Source of the DNA: Dactylorhiza incarnata
Taxonomy: Eukaryota; Streptophyta; Magnoliopsida; Asparagales; Orchidaceae
DNA length: 64,000 nucleotides
Assembly (NCBI GenBank): GCA_033032865.1
Contig: JAWHQI010000051.1
Span: forward strand, 11,798,001 to 11,862,000
Direction: 5' to 3'
The notes below the pieces were generated by a model, which searched no databases, was not told the DNA's origin, and saw only the letters and a program-made list of their open reading frames with translations. Shown here piece by piece: positions 33,021 to 45,508 of this stretch (its first letter is position 1; every line of letters begins with the position of its first letter). The position numbers and the translations under genes are program-made.

Positions 33021-35513
33021 AACCATTGATTGGAAGGGCAAAAAATTGTGAAATAGCACTGAAAAGATGGACCTAAAATGAACCAGGGCAGAGAAATCGC
33101 AAAATAGGCTATTTATAGGCAGTTGATATAATGAACGCGCACGAGTAGGCACATGACCATTGGTCATGTGCGAAACAAAGTCCTCTACTCATGAGAGTGG
33201 GAACCTGGACTTGCGGGAAAACTTAGAGGTTTTGGGTGGAAAAATTTGACCTTGCACGACTAGTGGTCATGCTATTATTCTCGTGCGCACACTCGTGCGA
33301 TCCTCGTGCCACTACTCATGTGCGAAGAAAAAATGCACGTATAGTGGACATATCAAGCCGATTGAGGGGGGTCAATCCGATTTCATGCAAAGGACCGCAC
33401 ACGATCAGTGGTCGTGCGCAAAGGGGGCCACTGCTTTTGCGTGAAGGAAAATACATGACCAGTGGCGTCCTCCTTAGAAAATGACCAAGACACACGAGGA
33501 CAATACCACAACCACTCTACCTGTAGGAAAACATTCAACAATCCTAGAAAAACACATTAGCACAACCATAGTATAACATCTAAGTATGTAATTGAAATGA
33601 GAGGGAGAAAAGGTCTCCCTAATGCATGAAATAACTAAAATATGCCTTATCTAGCTCAAATGTCCTCACATGACATATAATTAGATTACTAACAATTTTA
33701 TGATAAAAACCACAAATAGGTGACAGAAAGGAAAGGAAAACAATACTAGAATAGAACCTAAAATACTATATGAAATTCACTCATCAAAACCCCCAGACTT
33801 GAATTATTGCTCATCCCGAGCAATCCATCTACCTACATGGAGTAAGAAAGGCTAATTAGAAATAAAAAATGAAATTAGAAAGTGGACCTAGAAGTCTCAT
33901 GTCCATGGTGAATAAAAATATGTTAAAGAAAATTTCTAAGCATATAATCTAATTAAACTGCATTTATACAAACTATCGTACAACTATATCCACTCCTAAT
34001 CAGAAGAACTAAACGATCTGCCTTAAGCATAGTGTATGTGAGAGTAGTAAGGCTGAGTGTGATATTACGAACCCAGAACTACTAGGGTGTCCTCTAATGA
34101 AATCCATCAATGATGATGGCCATAGGCTCGCCCGGTCACACCTTCTCCGCTATAATAAATACAAACCAACTTTACGAATCATTAGGACTTAGATTAGGAT
34201 GACTTATAATCTTAGGTTTAAGGGTGAGATATAACAAAGATAAGCATGATGGCTTTTCAAACTTAAACAAAATGTTTTTAGCTTAACATAGAAAATGACT
34301 ACCACAAAAAGAAGGGAATGAGACCCCCATACTTGTTTTTTGAATTGGGGTCACTCTCCAAAGCCTAAACCAAAACATTTTTTCTTCTCTTTTTCTTTTC
34401 TTCTTTCTTTTCAGATTTTTTTTTCATTTCATTTTTTTATATTTCTTTCCAAATATGCACCCAAACATAATAATAATTTTGGCTTTCCACCACATCACAA
34501 GTTGGGATCCCACTTTCAAATATAAAGAAAAATAAGAAATTAAGCTCAGATTTTTAACTGTGCAATTGAGTTGGCATTTTAGCTTTGGTTATAGAATGGT
34601 GGAGGTGAATCAACAAAAATTGTGATAGGCTCAAAATTGTGTTCACAATGGTAGTGAATGTTGGCTAGGATGTATATGATCAAACTATCTAAAGAAAGGC
34701 CTAAATAATCTTCATAGAGTTAATCACTATTTAGTGCATATGCTTCGAAGATTTCTAGGGGCGAGTTCTAGACACCGAGATAGGACACCCCCTTGTCGTG
34801 AGCCTATAATACAACACTAGAGACACTACACACATCACTACAATAACATTGGACTCGATCGCTTTCTAACGGGGATTGGATAGATAGTAAGTAAAAATAC
34901 AATGTATTTAATATATGTAGAAAAATTAACTCTAAATCTATTTCTATCTGAGAACGTGTGCACTCGACTAGGAGCACTCCACGAGTCTATGGTTCACTAC
35001 CTAATTTCAGTTTTTTGATTATAAATTAATTTAACCTACACACCATAAAGTAAATAGACAATAAAGAAATATCAATAATTTGTGTCACAACGTAGTGGGT
35101 GTGGGAAACGAAATGCACTCAGCGCAATTTTTTTCTAAAATTTAAACGTTGGAGCAAAATTGAAAAAAAAAGCACAAACGGAATGCAAAATGGTGTGTGA
35201 TCGAGCAATCAAAAAACATAATCTATCCCCCCAGACTTAAATGATGCATTCTCCTCAATGCAAATATATATGCGAATGAATCGTGAGGAATGCAGGAAAA
35301 TAAAGAAGGGTAGGAATGTGTTACCCAATTCCTGAGAATGGGGCATTTTGGAAGTTATGAATTCTGAATTTGAAATTGAATTCTTCTCCCAACTCCGACT
35401 AAAAGATTTCAGCGATTTCACCGGAATCCTGCACCGAAATTTGCGCCAACAAAACAAAACATACTAACAAAAATGGAAATAAACTACTTAAACTAGAATT
35501 GGAAGAATACAAT
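33021..35513 (-). mobile_element. Element H, relative of D: 3' LTR fragment and interior
   Basis: Minus-strand LTR fragment 33021-33786, ending (minus-strand start) TGATGAGTG next to the purine tract AAGTCTGGGGGTTT. It contains GCACGACCACTGATCGTGTG-type palindromes and a CTATAAATAG box at about 33112. The interior 33787-35513 has no gene. It is homologous to the D interior (for example CCATTGATGATTTCATT-type boxes near 34100 vs 45700) and repeats the AAGTCTGGGGG box at 33789, 34324 (variant) and 35228. Interrupted by F on the left and chromovirus A on the right. Confidence 0.65.
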
Positions 35514-37545
35514 CGTAACACCTGTCCTTGTTACATAGAATATAGCAGAAGGTCCGGCCGGGACCCCATGCCATATTAAAAGAACAGTAAACAAAGTTAC
35601 GTAATTAGTTTTTAAAAGGTTCATAACCAAACCATCTCAGCTGAATCAGAAAAGACAACAGAAGCATTTTATTTATTTAAAGTAAAACCAGATTGACATG
35701 TCCACTTGTCCACTAGAAATGAATACACAACAAGAGTTATTTAAGTACAATGTTTACAAAATATGTGGTTTACGAACATCAGCACGCAGGACGTCCACAC
35801 ATGATAACTAGTAAACACTTGGGCCTTCGAGGTCTAGCCCAGTAAAACAACTGAGTTTCCAACCCACTATGTTCCGCTCGACTCGCCAACACCTATACAA
35901 GCACATTCCACCAAAAGGTGGCGAACAAGTAATCGGTTAGATTGAACTGACCAAGGCTTATGACGACCCCACCCCACTCTCGGGGTGGCGTTGCTCCTTC
36001 CATACAAGCAAGCATCAACATCATAAAACTCTAGAGTGTGTATAAGACCTAGAATCAACATCAATGTAGGCACTCACAACCACACATTTCGTGCACTCAT
36101 GGCACTCTTTTGGTGTACTCCCTGAGTTACACCACCATTTTTAGCGCCGCTTATTTTAGATGGCTATGAGCTTTACCGTCAAGGTCATCATACCTTACGG
36201 TTCCTTTCCCAAAATTCCTTCAGTGCACCGAGGGGAGACCTCTTCACTGACCTGCTAAGGGATGGGTTCGGTTCAGCTTTGCCCGTGCTCACATCATCAG
36301 GATCAACTCTGCCCAACGCAGGTATGGCTTCCCCTTTTTCCCATTGTTGGCATGCAAGGCCAACGAAGTTAGTCTCACTGGCCCTTCTACTTCACAACCT
36401 GCTCCCTGGGAGCTACCGCTAGCAGTAACACTACTGCCTGACGCTATTAGCAGAACACACATATGCACTCAGCTACGCTCTACAATTGTAGGCATGTAGC
36501 TTTCTGGTACTACGCACCCAGTCCCCAGGACTTAGGCTTCATACCCACCACAAACGGCTTATTGGATTTGACAAGGAGCTACCACCAGTGGTAGCACTAC
36601 CGTTGGGCGGTAGGAGACAGAGCAACGAATCTGCCCCCATTTTTGGGTATTTTCTGGAGATCACCTCCAGAACTCCCTACAACATGTCAAAGTACTCAGA
36701 ACCCAAAAACACAGCATATATCCTCAGAGTCTTCTCTGGTTTGCAATAAACAACACCAATCCAAACCAACCTGTCCGGATGGGCTTCACACAACATGCTT
36801 ATGTCCGTACTTCGATTTGGATTCTATATGCAATTTTTATAGGGTATATTCCATATCGACCCATCAGAAGAACCTATCCACTAATTAGTGGAAATCTTCC
36901 TACTACGATGCCAATCAAAGGACTAACATGTCTTGATATTCAGACGGAGAGTTGTTACCCCTTAAGTTCTCTTTGGTGCCATATGATCGTAGTTGAGCCG
37001 GATGAAAGCATTCGCAACACCTTCCTCTTCATTGATACAACCTTGGCACACACCTTCAAGAGTTCACAAAGGGTGATTTCAACCTTCTTCTTCTACCTTC
37101 CCTTTCTTTTCTCCTTTCCTTTTAGCCTTAGGATTTTCGTTAGCTTGAAGAGGGAGAATGAGAGATGATAAATGAAGTATCAAATCCAAATACAATGGAT
37201 GGATATGATTTAACTTCATAAATCTGATCCCGAAAGCTACCGCCACGCAGTAGTACTACTGCCCCGCGGTAGTGACTTAGGTGGTGGAGCCTATCTGCTC
37301 ACCGATTAAGGAAGTCGACACTGCATCGTGAACCTACCACCAGCGTTATCTCTAACGCGTGGCTTTAGTGTCTCAAGGACAAAGAGCTAGACCCAAAGAT
37401 TCGTCCAGTCATCTCGACGGTTCATCTAGAAATCTCGACGGTTCAACTAGACAACCACTACCGCAAATGGTAACACCTACCGCCGGACAGTAGCCCTGAA
37501 CTCAGACTATATTTCTTTCTATAATGGGGAAATTGGGGTGTTACA
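35514..37545 (-). repeat. LTR A of a Tekay/Del-like chromovirus (2032 bp)
   Basis: Minus-strand TGTAACACCCC...GGTGTTACG, with the last A mutated. Same family as the solo LTR at 10422-12443 and LTR B at 57302-59218. Palindromes include CTACCACCAGTGGTAG (about 36576), CTACCGCCACGCAGTAG and CTACTGCCCCGCGGTAG (about 37230-37272). ACAAT (35509-35513) is probably the left half of the target duplication; the right half has been lost. Confidence 0.88.
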
Positions 37546-37800
37546 AACCACGTCCCCTTAAAGAAATTTCATCCTGAAATTCTAGATATAAGAAAAGGTT
37601 GAGACGATACAAAAACATAATTTGTACCTTAATGGAACAACTCGAGGAACTCTTCACGCACGATTTGCTCTCGTTCCCATGTAAGCTCCTCATGACAATA
37701 ATTGTTCCAATGGACTTTGACCATTCAGATAAATTTATTGCGCAACTGCTTGACATTAGTGTCCTTGATATGAATAGGCTTGACTTTCATCTTTAGCTCA
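37546..37800 (-). pseudogene. Chromovirus A integrase C-terminus (fragment)
   Basis: Minus-strand remains of the final pol segment next to LTR A. It is the homologue of 59219-59470 in chromovirus B, including the region for the chromodomain-like end. It stops at the GCTCA duplication and resumes at 50990 beyond element D, ending at 51214 where the inverted repeat begins. Only the last few hundred bases of pol survive. Confidence 0.8.
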
Positions 37801-39211
37801 TGATGTGCGAATCTCGCACACTGCTATAGGCGGTAGCATGACTGCGACATGAAACGGAAGTGTACCGATCGTTCAAGTAATATTAAATGGGAGAAACTCC
37901 CCAAGTATCGATCTCAGAGGAACACAGTAAGGTGGAATTATCTATTGAGGAAGGACTTGAGATTGAAGTCCTTTAGGTCGGGTGAAAGTGAAGGGAGTGA
38001 TTTGGTTTATGGAAAATAAAATAAAACAACAACTCAACTACTCCTATGCAGGCCGCTATGCACTGCTTCGCTTGGCGGGATGGAAACAATGCAGACTGCT
38101 ATGCACTACTTTGCAAGGGCGGCTGGATGAGTAGGTAAGCAGATGAGGTGGTTCGCAATGGCGGAATGAGGGTCGCAAGCACCTCGTCAATAAGCACACC
38201 ACTAGCAATTGCTAGTGCTGCACACAATCATGATGGATTAATTGATGGTGGAATGGGACGCTCCTCACTAACATAGACCATATAAAAACTTCACATAGAC
38301 TTGAAATATACTAAATTGTATAACAAGGTTTATCATACATTATCCATACACACAAATGATAAAGGAAAACAGTACAACAATATGAAGGGGGTGAGATTAC
38401 AACCAAAGTGGCAGAGACTCCTCGGAGGTTCATGGCCGGAATCTAGGGCTGTCAATCCTTGTCCGAGCTCGGGCTCCAACTGCCATCCGGGTTACGGAGA
38501 GGAGTTGTCACTTCCTTCTATTTGACCCGTCTTCTCTGTCAATCATCTTCGATTCCAACCTCGCCGGAGAACTTCATGTTTGAAGCAAGAGAACCTTCAA
38601 AATGGAGCTTTGGATGTGCATGAACAATGGAGGAGGCCAAGAGGATGCTCCGACTATAGATTTGCAAGAGAAATGGCGTCCGGAGCTCCTCTTGAGGTGG
38701 GTGGCGATGGAGCGACGAAAATGGAGGGCTTTGCGGAAGAAACAACGCTACCCTAAGAATGAAATGTTCCCCGTTGACTGATCATGTGCGCTTAAATAGA
38801 GGCGTTAAATTATGAAATGCACGATCAAAATGCCCGAATGTGCATTTTGGACCATGCGATTTATAGAGATAACCATTTCCTGGAGCTACAGGAAGGTCGT
38901 GCATTTTTATTCACGCACGAGCGGAATGCTCATGCGCGACCAAAAACACATGGGGTGTGATAGGCCATAGATTTTACACTTATCAAGGTGGGTCGTGCAA
39001 TTTCATTCACGCATGATTGGACTCTATCGTGCGTCAAGGAAAATGCACGATGAATATCATCACAAGCAGCTTTGAGTAAATTGCACGATCGCCTCGATTG
39101 TGCATCAACAATAATCGTACGGTCGTGCTATTTACCCAGACTACAATGCACAACTCAAGGGCACAATCCACCTGCACACAATCAAAACCACAACTCCAAC
39201 CACAGAACTAA
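37801..39211 (-). repeat. Element D 3' LTR, part 1
   Basis: Starts (minus-strand end) TGATGTGCGAATCTCGCAC and matches 49371 onward. It carries the CGTGCAATTTCATTCACGCATGA type of paired box. Cut at the ACTAA duplication (39207-39211); the rest is 45293-45508. Confidence 0.9.
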
Positions 39212-40696
39212 AGATGTAGGCCGGCTAATTCTATTCAAATTATAGTGTTATTTTTTATTATAACGCCTTCCTGGATCCAAATTTCTACGCGGTCAATAGC
39301 GAATGCAGCCACAAGAATTATTCAGTTTATTCAAATTAACGCTAGCATACGGGTAGCCACACCATTCGGGATCAAATAAGGGCTATGAGCCAATATTCTT
39401 TCCGGCTCAAAAGGCCCGATATCGGGTCCGACTAAGCGCGTGTTATACTAAAAGAGATCCACTCCAAAAATTACGACTCAAAATTGGTAGCTCTCCCCAA
39501 CAAGAAAAAGGAGGTTCGCCAAGCCTCGCGAACTAAGATAAACTTATTAAGATAGTCAAAAAATAAAATTGAGGAAACCAAGAGGTTTTTTTATGCTATC
39601 AACTTCAACCCCAAGATTCCTCCACCACAAGATCTATCTAGAAATGAAATCATACATGGGTAGAAGTTTTGTTACCCCGCTCCGAATCGTAGATCCGAGT
39701 TATTTTTGGATCCACAAAAATATTGAGCGCTCTTTCCATGAGTCCACCGGAGATGAGTCAACGATGAGTAGCACGTCTGCCTTCTTTGTTTCATGCCGAT
39801 TCCGCAATCCACCGCGACAAACTCCAAGTACCTTGCAAGAGATCTTCAAGTGGGAGAAAAGAGATGGGCGGCCAAGAGAGGGGAAAGAGAGTTGTACGTG
39901 AGAGGGAGAAAGAAGAGAGAGGGGCAGCTAGAGAGAGAGAGAGCCTAAGAAAGTAATGTGAGAGGGAGAAGAATCCTTTAGGATTTGCAAAATTCTTTTT
40001 TTTCATTCAATAATCATCTCATTACAATATATGGCCTATTTATAGGCACCACTCAATCTTCTCCAAGATATAATTCTAAAATTAGATGGCTAAATAATAG
40101 TCCATCATGAATGCAGAATAAATTATGGCTTCATGCAACCCAAATCAAATAACGAAAATAAGGAAATATATAATCTCTAATTAAACAAAATAAACTCACT
40201 AAATGCAGACCAAAATATAAATAAACATGATAATGATAATTAATAATTATAATTGAATAATTATAATTATTATTTATCTAAATACAGACCAAAATAAAAA
40301 TAAACATGATAATGATATTTAATAATTATAATTGAATAATTATAATTTAATATTCCTTGCGGTGATGGGGTTCTTCAAAAGGGGTGGCGATGGCGTGCAC
40401 CATATTTGTCATTGCGGCATCGACCATCATAATCTTGAAATGTGATGTTGCGGCGGCGATGACGTTGAAAGTAGTGCGTTCTTGCGCCGCGACGCCGTAA
40501 GTATATCGATGGCGAGGCCGCAAGATCTTCATCAAATGTGCCCAACGGTGGTAACGTTTTCTTCCGACGATGATGATGATAGTAGTGTGTTCTTGTGCCG
40601 CGGCGCCGTAAGTATTTAGATGGCGAAGCCGCAAGATCTTCATCCAATGTGCCGGCTCCATCTTCATCTACATGTCGGGGGATGTCGCCGCCATCA
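39212..40696 (-). repeat. Element C 3' LTR (1485 bp)
   Basis: Match of 43657-45287, somewhat shorter. Contains TTTATAATTATTC AT-repeats (40230-40350) and two ~120-bp units with GCAAGATCTTCATC (about 40440-40680). The polypurine tract on the minus strand is at 40697-40709. Confidence 0.88.
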
Positions 40697-41037
40697 ATCC
40701 TCCCCCGCTTGAAATAACTCATCACCGATGAGTTGACATGAATGCGTGGGCGCAGAAAGTTATCCACAAGTGCCACCTCCGATTCAAGTACCCAAGAGTC
40801 ATCCGAGGTGAGATGATCATGCCACCGAGTCCAGAAGCCACGAATGTCACCATGTGCGGGTGGAATCACCTCAACCTGTAGATTCCTGTCAAGCAAAAAG
40901 CCGGTCTTGGGGACCCTTGGAGAAGCATTAGACAAACAAGGAGAAAATGCTACAACATCAAAAGACAACATACCTCCAATGGAACCCGAAGGAAAGAGCG
41001 TTCCAGTAATAAACTAACACCCCAAACCGTTAGAATA

Positions 41038-42156
41038 TTAAGTGGAAATGATAAACGGAGTGGCAAACATTTCCAGTGGTGGAGAAACATATGGTGTTAA
41101 ATAAGAAACATGAAAAATAGGGGATATACCCCCATCAGTAGGTAACTTCAAATGATAAATGTTTTCTCCTAATATTTTTAAAATTCGAGAAGGTCCATCT
41201 CTCCGACTCGCTAATTTCTCTAAAGAGCCCGAAGGCAACCGTTCAGGGATGAGAGGCACCACGTCCAAATCACCAATTTCAAAGCGAGATGCTCTTCTAT
41301 GTATGTTAGAATTAAGTTGATAAGATGAATATTGCGTGGCTAACGATTCATTAATGTGCATAGGTAAAATATGAACATGAGAGGCAAAGTCTTGGGCTAA
41401 TTGACTTGACTTAAATGATGGCGGAATCAAATCAAGTGGTACCGGTGTCTTATATCCGTGCATGATTTCATTCGGCGATAAATCCGTTGATCTATTTTTA
41501 GAATTATTATTCGCTAACTGAGCATGAGGAAAAAGTAAATCCCAATTACCCATGTGGTCAGCTAAAATCATAGACACGTGTAGGTGAATGTGGTAAGCAA
41601 CTGGAGGAAAAATATGCGCAACTGGACCGGATGAGTAAGTACGTCGTGAAGAAACTAAGTCCATGGGAACATTCGTCACATAATCAAAATCGCTCGCGAC
41701 CGCCAACAAATCCGTAGACGGGCACTCAAAAAAATTGTCTATCAAAGGTGACGCGTAGTCAGATCTACGAAGAGTGGTGAAAAGACCGAGCACAAAATCT
41801 AACAACTCAACAAAACATGTCCGACGGGACATGGCCAACAGAGGGGCTAGTAATATAGGCAAAACCAACTGGCTAGGACGCAACATAATAAATTCATGTC
41901 CTAAAAATTCTGTAGGTTGAGTCCACGGGTCAGGAGGGAGGACCGAGAAAATCAAACCTGACACAATTTCTAATTCATAATGAGCTTCAGGCAAAGGTGA
42001 TAACATCAAAGAAACATCTTCCAGGTTCTCAACGTCAAAGTCACCTAAAATTAACCTTTCCTCCCAAGGTAAATCTTCCAATGCACTAGGTACGTCCTCC
42101 AAATCAGAATCATCAGACAAATCTAAAAGCAGATCAGAGGGGAGGTCCTCTTTCAT
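41038..42156 (-). CDS. Fusion ORF: acidic region plus integrase C-terminus (element C)
   Basis: 372 codons on the minus strand without a stop. Residues about 1-180 are acidic and Leu-rich (LLLDLSDDSDLEDVP, EERLILGDFDVENLEDVSL) and match nothing I recognise. Residues about 205-372 are the last part of a gypsy integrase: LFPHAQLANNNSKNRSTDLSPNEIMHGYKTP, RFEIGDLDVVPL and GISPIFHVSYLTPY. A deletion of RT and the catalytic core probably made this joint. Its start overlaps the end of the gag ORF by four bases (42153-42156). It may be only an accident of deletion, but the frame is undamaged. Confidence 0.6.
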   Translation of the reverse strand: MKEDLPSDLLLDLSDDSDLEDVPSALEDLPWEERLILGDFDVENLEDVSLMLSPLPEAHYELEIVSGLIFSVLPPDPWTQPTEFLGHEFIMLRPSQLVLPILLAPLLAMSRRTCFVELLDFVLGLFTTLRRSDYASPLIDNFFECPSTDLLAVASDFDYVTNVPMDLVSSRRTYSSGPVAHIFPPVAYHIHLHVSMILADHMGNWDLLFPHAQLANNNSKNRSTDLSPNEIMHGYKTPVPLDLIPPSFKSSQLAQDFASHVHILPMHINESLATQYSSYQLNSNIHRRASRFEIGDLDVVPLIPERLPSGSLEKLASRRDGPSRILKILGENIYHLKLPTDGGISPIFHVSYLTPYVSPPLEMFATPFIIST

Positions 42157-42890
42157 ATCACTAGGGTAACCAATCTCCTCATCATTGTTAAGTTCTTCCT
42201 TAATAACGACATCGCCCCAGCGGTAGGCTCAGTCAAGGGCACATACTCAGTATTGTCAAAAGGTTCAAAAACTATATCAGGAGGTTCGGGAGGAGACATT
42301 CTCGACGCATTGCGTGTAGAAATTATGGGAGGAACCTCACTAACCGAAATACTCTCACCGCGCGGTCTCATGGAATCCCTAGCCGTAAAGACAACCGAGT
42401 TCGAGTCAGTGGACCGGAATTTACCCTTATCTTTCAGGGATAACGGAGGGGGAGGTCCTAAGGTGGACTTGCCCTTCTGAAAATAACGAGACTTGGACTT
42501 GTGAGCAAGATTCTTGTCAATATCCAACGCAGCATTATATGCGGTGCATAAATCTCTGTGTTCATAACAAAGGAGTTTACCTTGAATGTCGGGGTTAAGC
42601 CCCTTACGAAATCATGAAAGGGTGACCTCAGATATCTCCCTAACATCGCACCTAGCCATCATGTCCTTCATGAGGCCCATGTACTCCGCAACCGATCGAT
42701 TCCCTTGTCTAAGGGAAGATAACTCATCAAACATTTGCGTTCGATGGTATGGAGATAGAGGAGGGGTTCGGTTGGCTGAAAGTTTGGCCACCATTTCCCG
42801 AATCTCCCCCAGTTGTTGATTCATCTCACGTCGAAAATCATCAACCGGCGAGTGGTTTCGATTTGGTTATCGCACGTCACGAGGAAAAGT
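42153..42890 (-). pseudogene. gag of element C
   Basis: Minus-strand gag central domain: FDELSSLRQGNRSVAEYMGLMKDMMARCDV (42612-42824), a TGA just after EVTLS, then FRKGLNPDIQGKLLCYEHRD and, from 42527, a Lys/Ser/Pro-rich tail ending at 42153. This is the retrotransposon gag fold of chromoviruses. No zinc knuckle is seen. The N-terminus is unclear. Confidence 0.7.
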
Positions 42891-43039
42891 TGGGGTGAGA
42901 TTAGCCATAACTTTGGCATACAAGTAATCTAAACGGGAAACATAAACGTCATGAGCCATACCCGAAGAGTAGGTGTGTACTCGGGACCAGAACTAGTGAA
43001 CATGCAATGATAGAAAAATTTTTAATCTGAACTAGACAG

Positions 43040-43330
43040 ATTTATTAAAGAGAATTTTATAAGGAGAATTTTTTTGAAATTCCAGAAAAATTTGAATTTC
43101 CAAAAATATTTGAATTTCAAAAATTTGAATTTTAAGTTTCAAATTATGAATTTGAAATTCAAAAATTTGAATTTTGAATCTCAAAATCAAAAATTTGAAT
43201 TTAAAAAATTTAAATTTTGAATTTCAAAATTTTGAATTTTGAATTTCAAAAATTTGAATTTGAATTTCTAAAGTTTGAATTTGACTTTCCATAATTTAAA
43301 ATTTTTTTGTTATTTTCGCAGAAAAAAATA
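43040..43330. repeat. AATTTGAATTTC low-complexity repeat in the leader of C
   Basis: About 15 imperfect copies of a 10-14 base AATTTGAATTT(C) unit. It is part of the untranslated leader of element C; no gene. Confidence 0.8.
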
Positions 43331-43641
43331 AAAATTTTAGGCTCCTATTCACAGACCAAAAATTTTAAACAAGTCAAAATTTTATGAAAGATAATTTTAT
43401 TCCCACTTAATAACTAGGGTAATTAAAATATTTTTTTGATTTTCTTACTGATAAAAATATGGAGATTTTACATAAATTTTGTTTTTTATTTTCGCAGAAA
43501 AATAAAAATTGTAGGCCGCTATTCGCAGACCACCAATAAAAAGTTTTGATATTTTGATCACGAAATCGTGTGAAGATTGTGTGTGCCGACGATCTAAGAA
43601 AACAATAGGAATGCTTCAATTAAGAAATTGACACGAACCTG

Positions 43642-43653
43642 GCTCTGATACCA
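43642..43653 (-). other. Primer-binding site of element C (tRNA-Met)
   Basis: Minus-strand TGGTATCAGAGC, three bases from the LTR end. A perfect match to the standard plant tRNA-Met site. Confidence 0.92.
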
Positions 43654-43656
43654 AAT

Positions 43657-45287
43657 TGATGCAGGCTACGGTCTCCGACACGATCGCTACGAATAAACAC
43701 GTGTTCCCTCTCAACGCTCCCAGATTTTACGTTCGCACAAAAATACTCGCAACGTACATGCAACGCAATAATTATCAATTAGATGCTAACGTATGGGTAG
43801 TCACGCTGTTAGAGGTTGAATAGATGGCTATATGCCAATATTCTTCCCAACTAAAAGGACCCACCCAGTCTGAACGAGCTTGAGTTGTACCAAAAGAGAT
43901 CTACCAAAAATTACGATTCAAAAAAGGGTAGATCTCTCCCCACAAAAAGTCGAGGTTCGCCAATACTCTTCGAAAATTAAAAGAAATAAGAAGATCGCAC
44001 AAATCAATCGAAGAAAACCACGATTATCCAAGTGATTCGAAGATCACCCCAAAATTTACCACTCAAAATTGGTAGCTCTCCCCAACAAGAAAAAGGAGGT
44101 TCGCCAAGCCTCGCGAACTAAGATAAACTTATTAAGATAGTCACAAAAAATCAAATTGAGGAAACCACGAGTTTTTTGTATGCTATCAACTTCAACCCCA
44201 AGATTCATCCACCACAAGATCTATCTAGAAATGAAATCACACAAAGGTAGAAGTTTCGTTACCCAGCTCGGAATCGTAGATCTGAGTTATTTTTGGATCC
44301 ACAAAAATATTGAGCGCTCTTTCCACGAGTCCACCGGAGATGAGTCAACGATGAGTAGCATGTCTGCCTTCTTCGTTTCACGCCGGTTCCGCAATCCACC
44401 GCGACAAACTCCAAGTACCTTGCAAGAGATCTTCAAGTGGGAGAATAGAGATGGGCGGCCAAGAGAGGGGGAAGAGAGTTGTACGTGAGAGGGAGAAAGA
44501 AGAGAGAGGGGAAGCTAGAGAGAGAGAGACTAAGAAAGTAACGTGAGAGGGAGAAGAATCTTTTAGGATTTGCAAAATTCTTTTTTTTTTCATTCAATAA
44601 TCATCTCATCACAATATATGACCTATTTATAGGCTACACCACTCAATCTTCTCCAAGATATAATTCTAAAATTAGATGGCTCAAAAATAGTCCATCATGA
44701 ATGCAGAATAAATTATGGCTACATGCAGCCCAAATCAAATAATGAAAATAAGGAAATATATAATCCCTAATTAAACAAAATAAACCTTACTAAATGCAGA
44801 CCAAAATATAAATAAACATGATAATGATAATTAATTATTATAATAGAATAATTATAATTATTATTTATCTAAATACAGACCAAAATAAAAATAAACATAA
44901 TAATAATATTTAATAATTATAATTGAATAATTATAATTTAATATTCCTTGCGGCGATAGCGTTCTTCAAAAGGGGCGGCGATGGCGTGCACTATATTTGT
45001 CATTGCGGCATCGACCATCATAATCTTGAAATGTGATATTGCGGCGGCGATGACGTTGAAAGTAGTGCGTTCTTGCGGCGCGACGCCGTAAATATTTCGA
45101 TGGTGAGGCCACAAGATCTTCATCAAATATGCCCAACGGTGGCAGTGTTTTCTTGCGGCAATGATGATGATAGTAGTGTGTTCTTGCGCCGCGACGCCGT
45201 AAGTATTTCGATGGCGAAGCCGCAAGATCTTCATCCAATGTGCCGGCTCCATCTTCATCTACATGTCGGGGCATGTCTCCGCCATCA
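43657..45287 (-). repeat. Element C 5' LTR (1631 bp)
   Basis: Minus-strand TGATGGCGGAGACATG...GCCTGCATCA. Short frames inside it recur in the other LTR and are not genes. Confidence 0.88.
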
Positions 45288-45292
45288 ACTAA

Positions 45293-45508
45293 CACCCATA
45301 ATAACAACATGAAGGGCATGGGGAGCCCCCAAAGGCATACCCACAGCACATAATGGGCAATTGTACACCCCGAAAAGCAAAAAGAGTGCACTATGTGTGA
45401 AATGACGATTAGAGCAAATATGAGCATTTTAATGCTAAAAGGGCAGTGCACGTGTGAGAAAACTGGCCCAGATGAGTCCGAAAAACCCTATATAATCGGG
45501 ACTCATCA
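45293..45508 (-). repeat. Element D 3' LTR, part 2
   Basis: Continues 37801-39211 after element C and ends (minus-strand start) TGATGAGTCCCGATTATATAGG. Confidence 0.88.

Larger units (their letters stand above)
39212..45287 (-). mobile_element. Gypsy (chromovirus-like) element C with deleted pol
   Basis: Minus strand. LTRs 43657-45287 and 39212-40696, with TGATGGCGG...CATCA-type ends and ACTAA duplications at 39207-39211 and 45288-45292. A tRNA-Met primer site (perfect 12 bases), AT-rich leader, gag, and an ORF that ends in an integrase C-terminus. Protease, RT, RNase H and the integrase core are missing. The integrase end (SRILKILGENIYHLKLP, GISPIFHVSYLTPY) resembles CRM/Reina-type chromoviruses. 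No clear chromodomain. Confidence 0.88.

Noticed and set aside
39569..39901. 110-codon ORF repeated at 44156-44488 as a gene family
   Set aside because: Both copies are the same LTR segment of element C, with no start context or domain.
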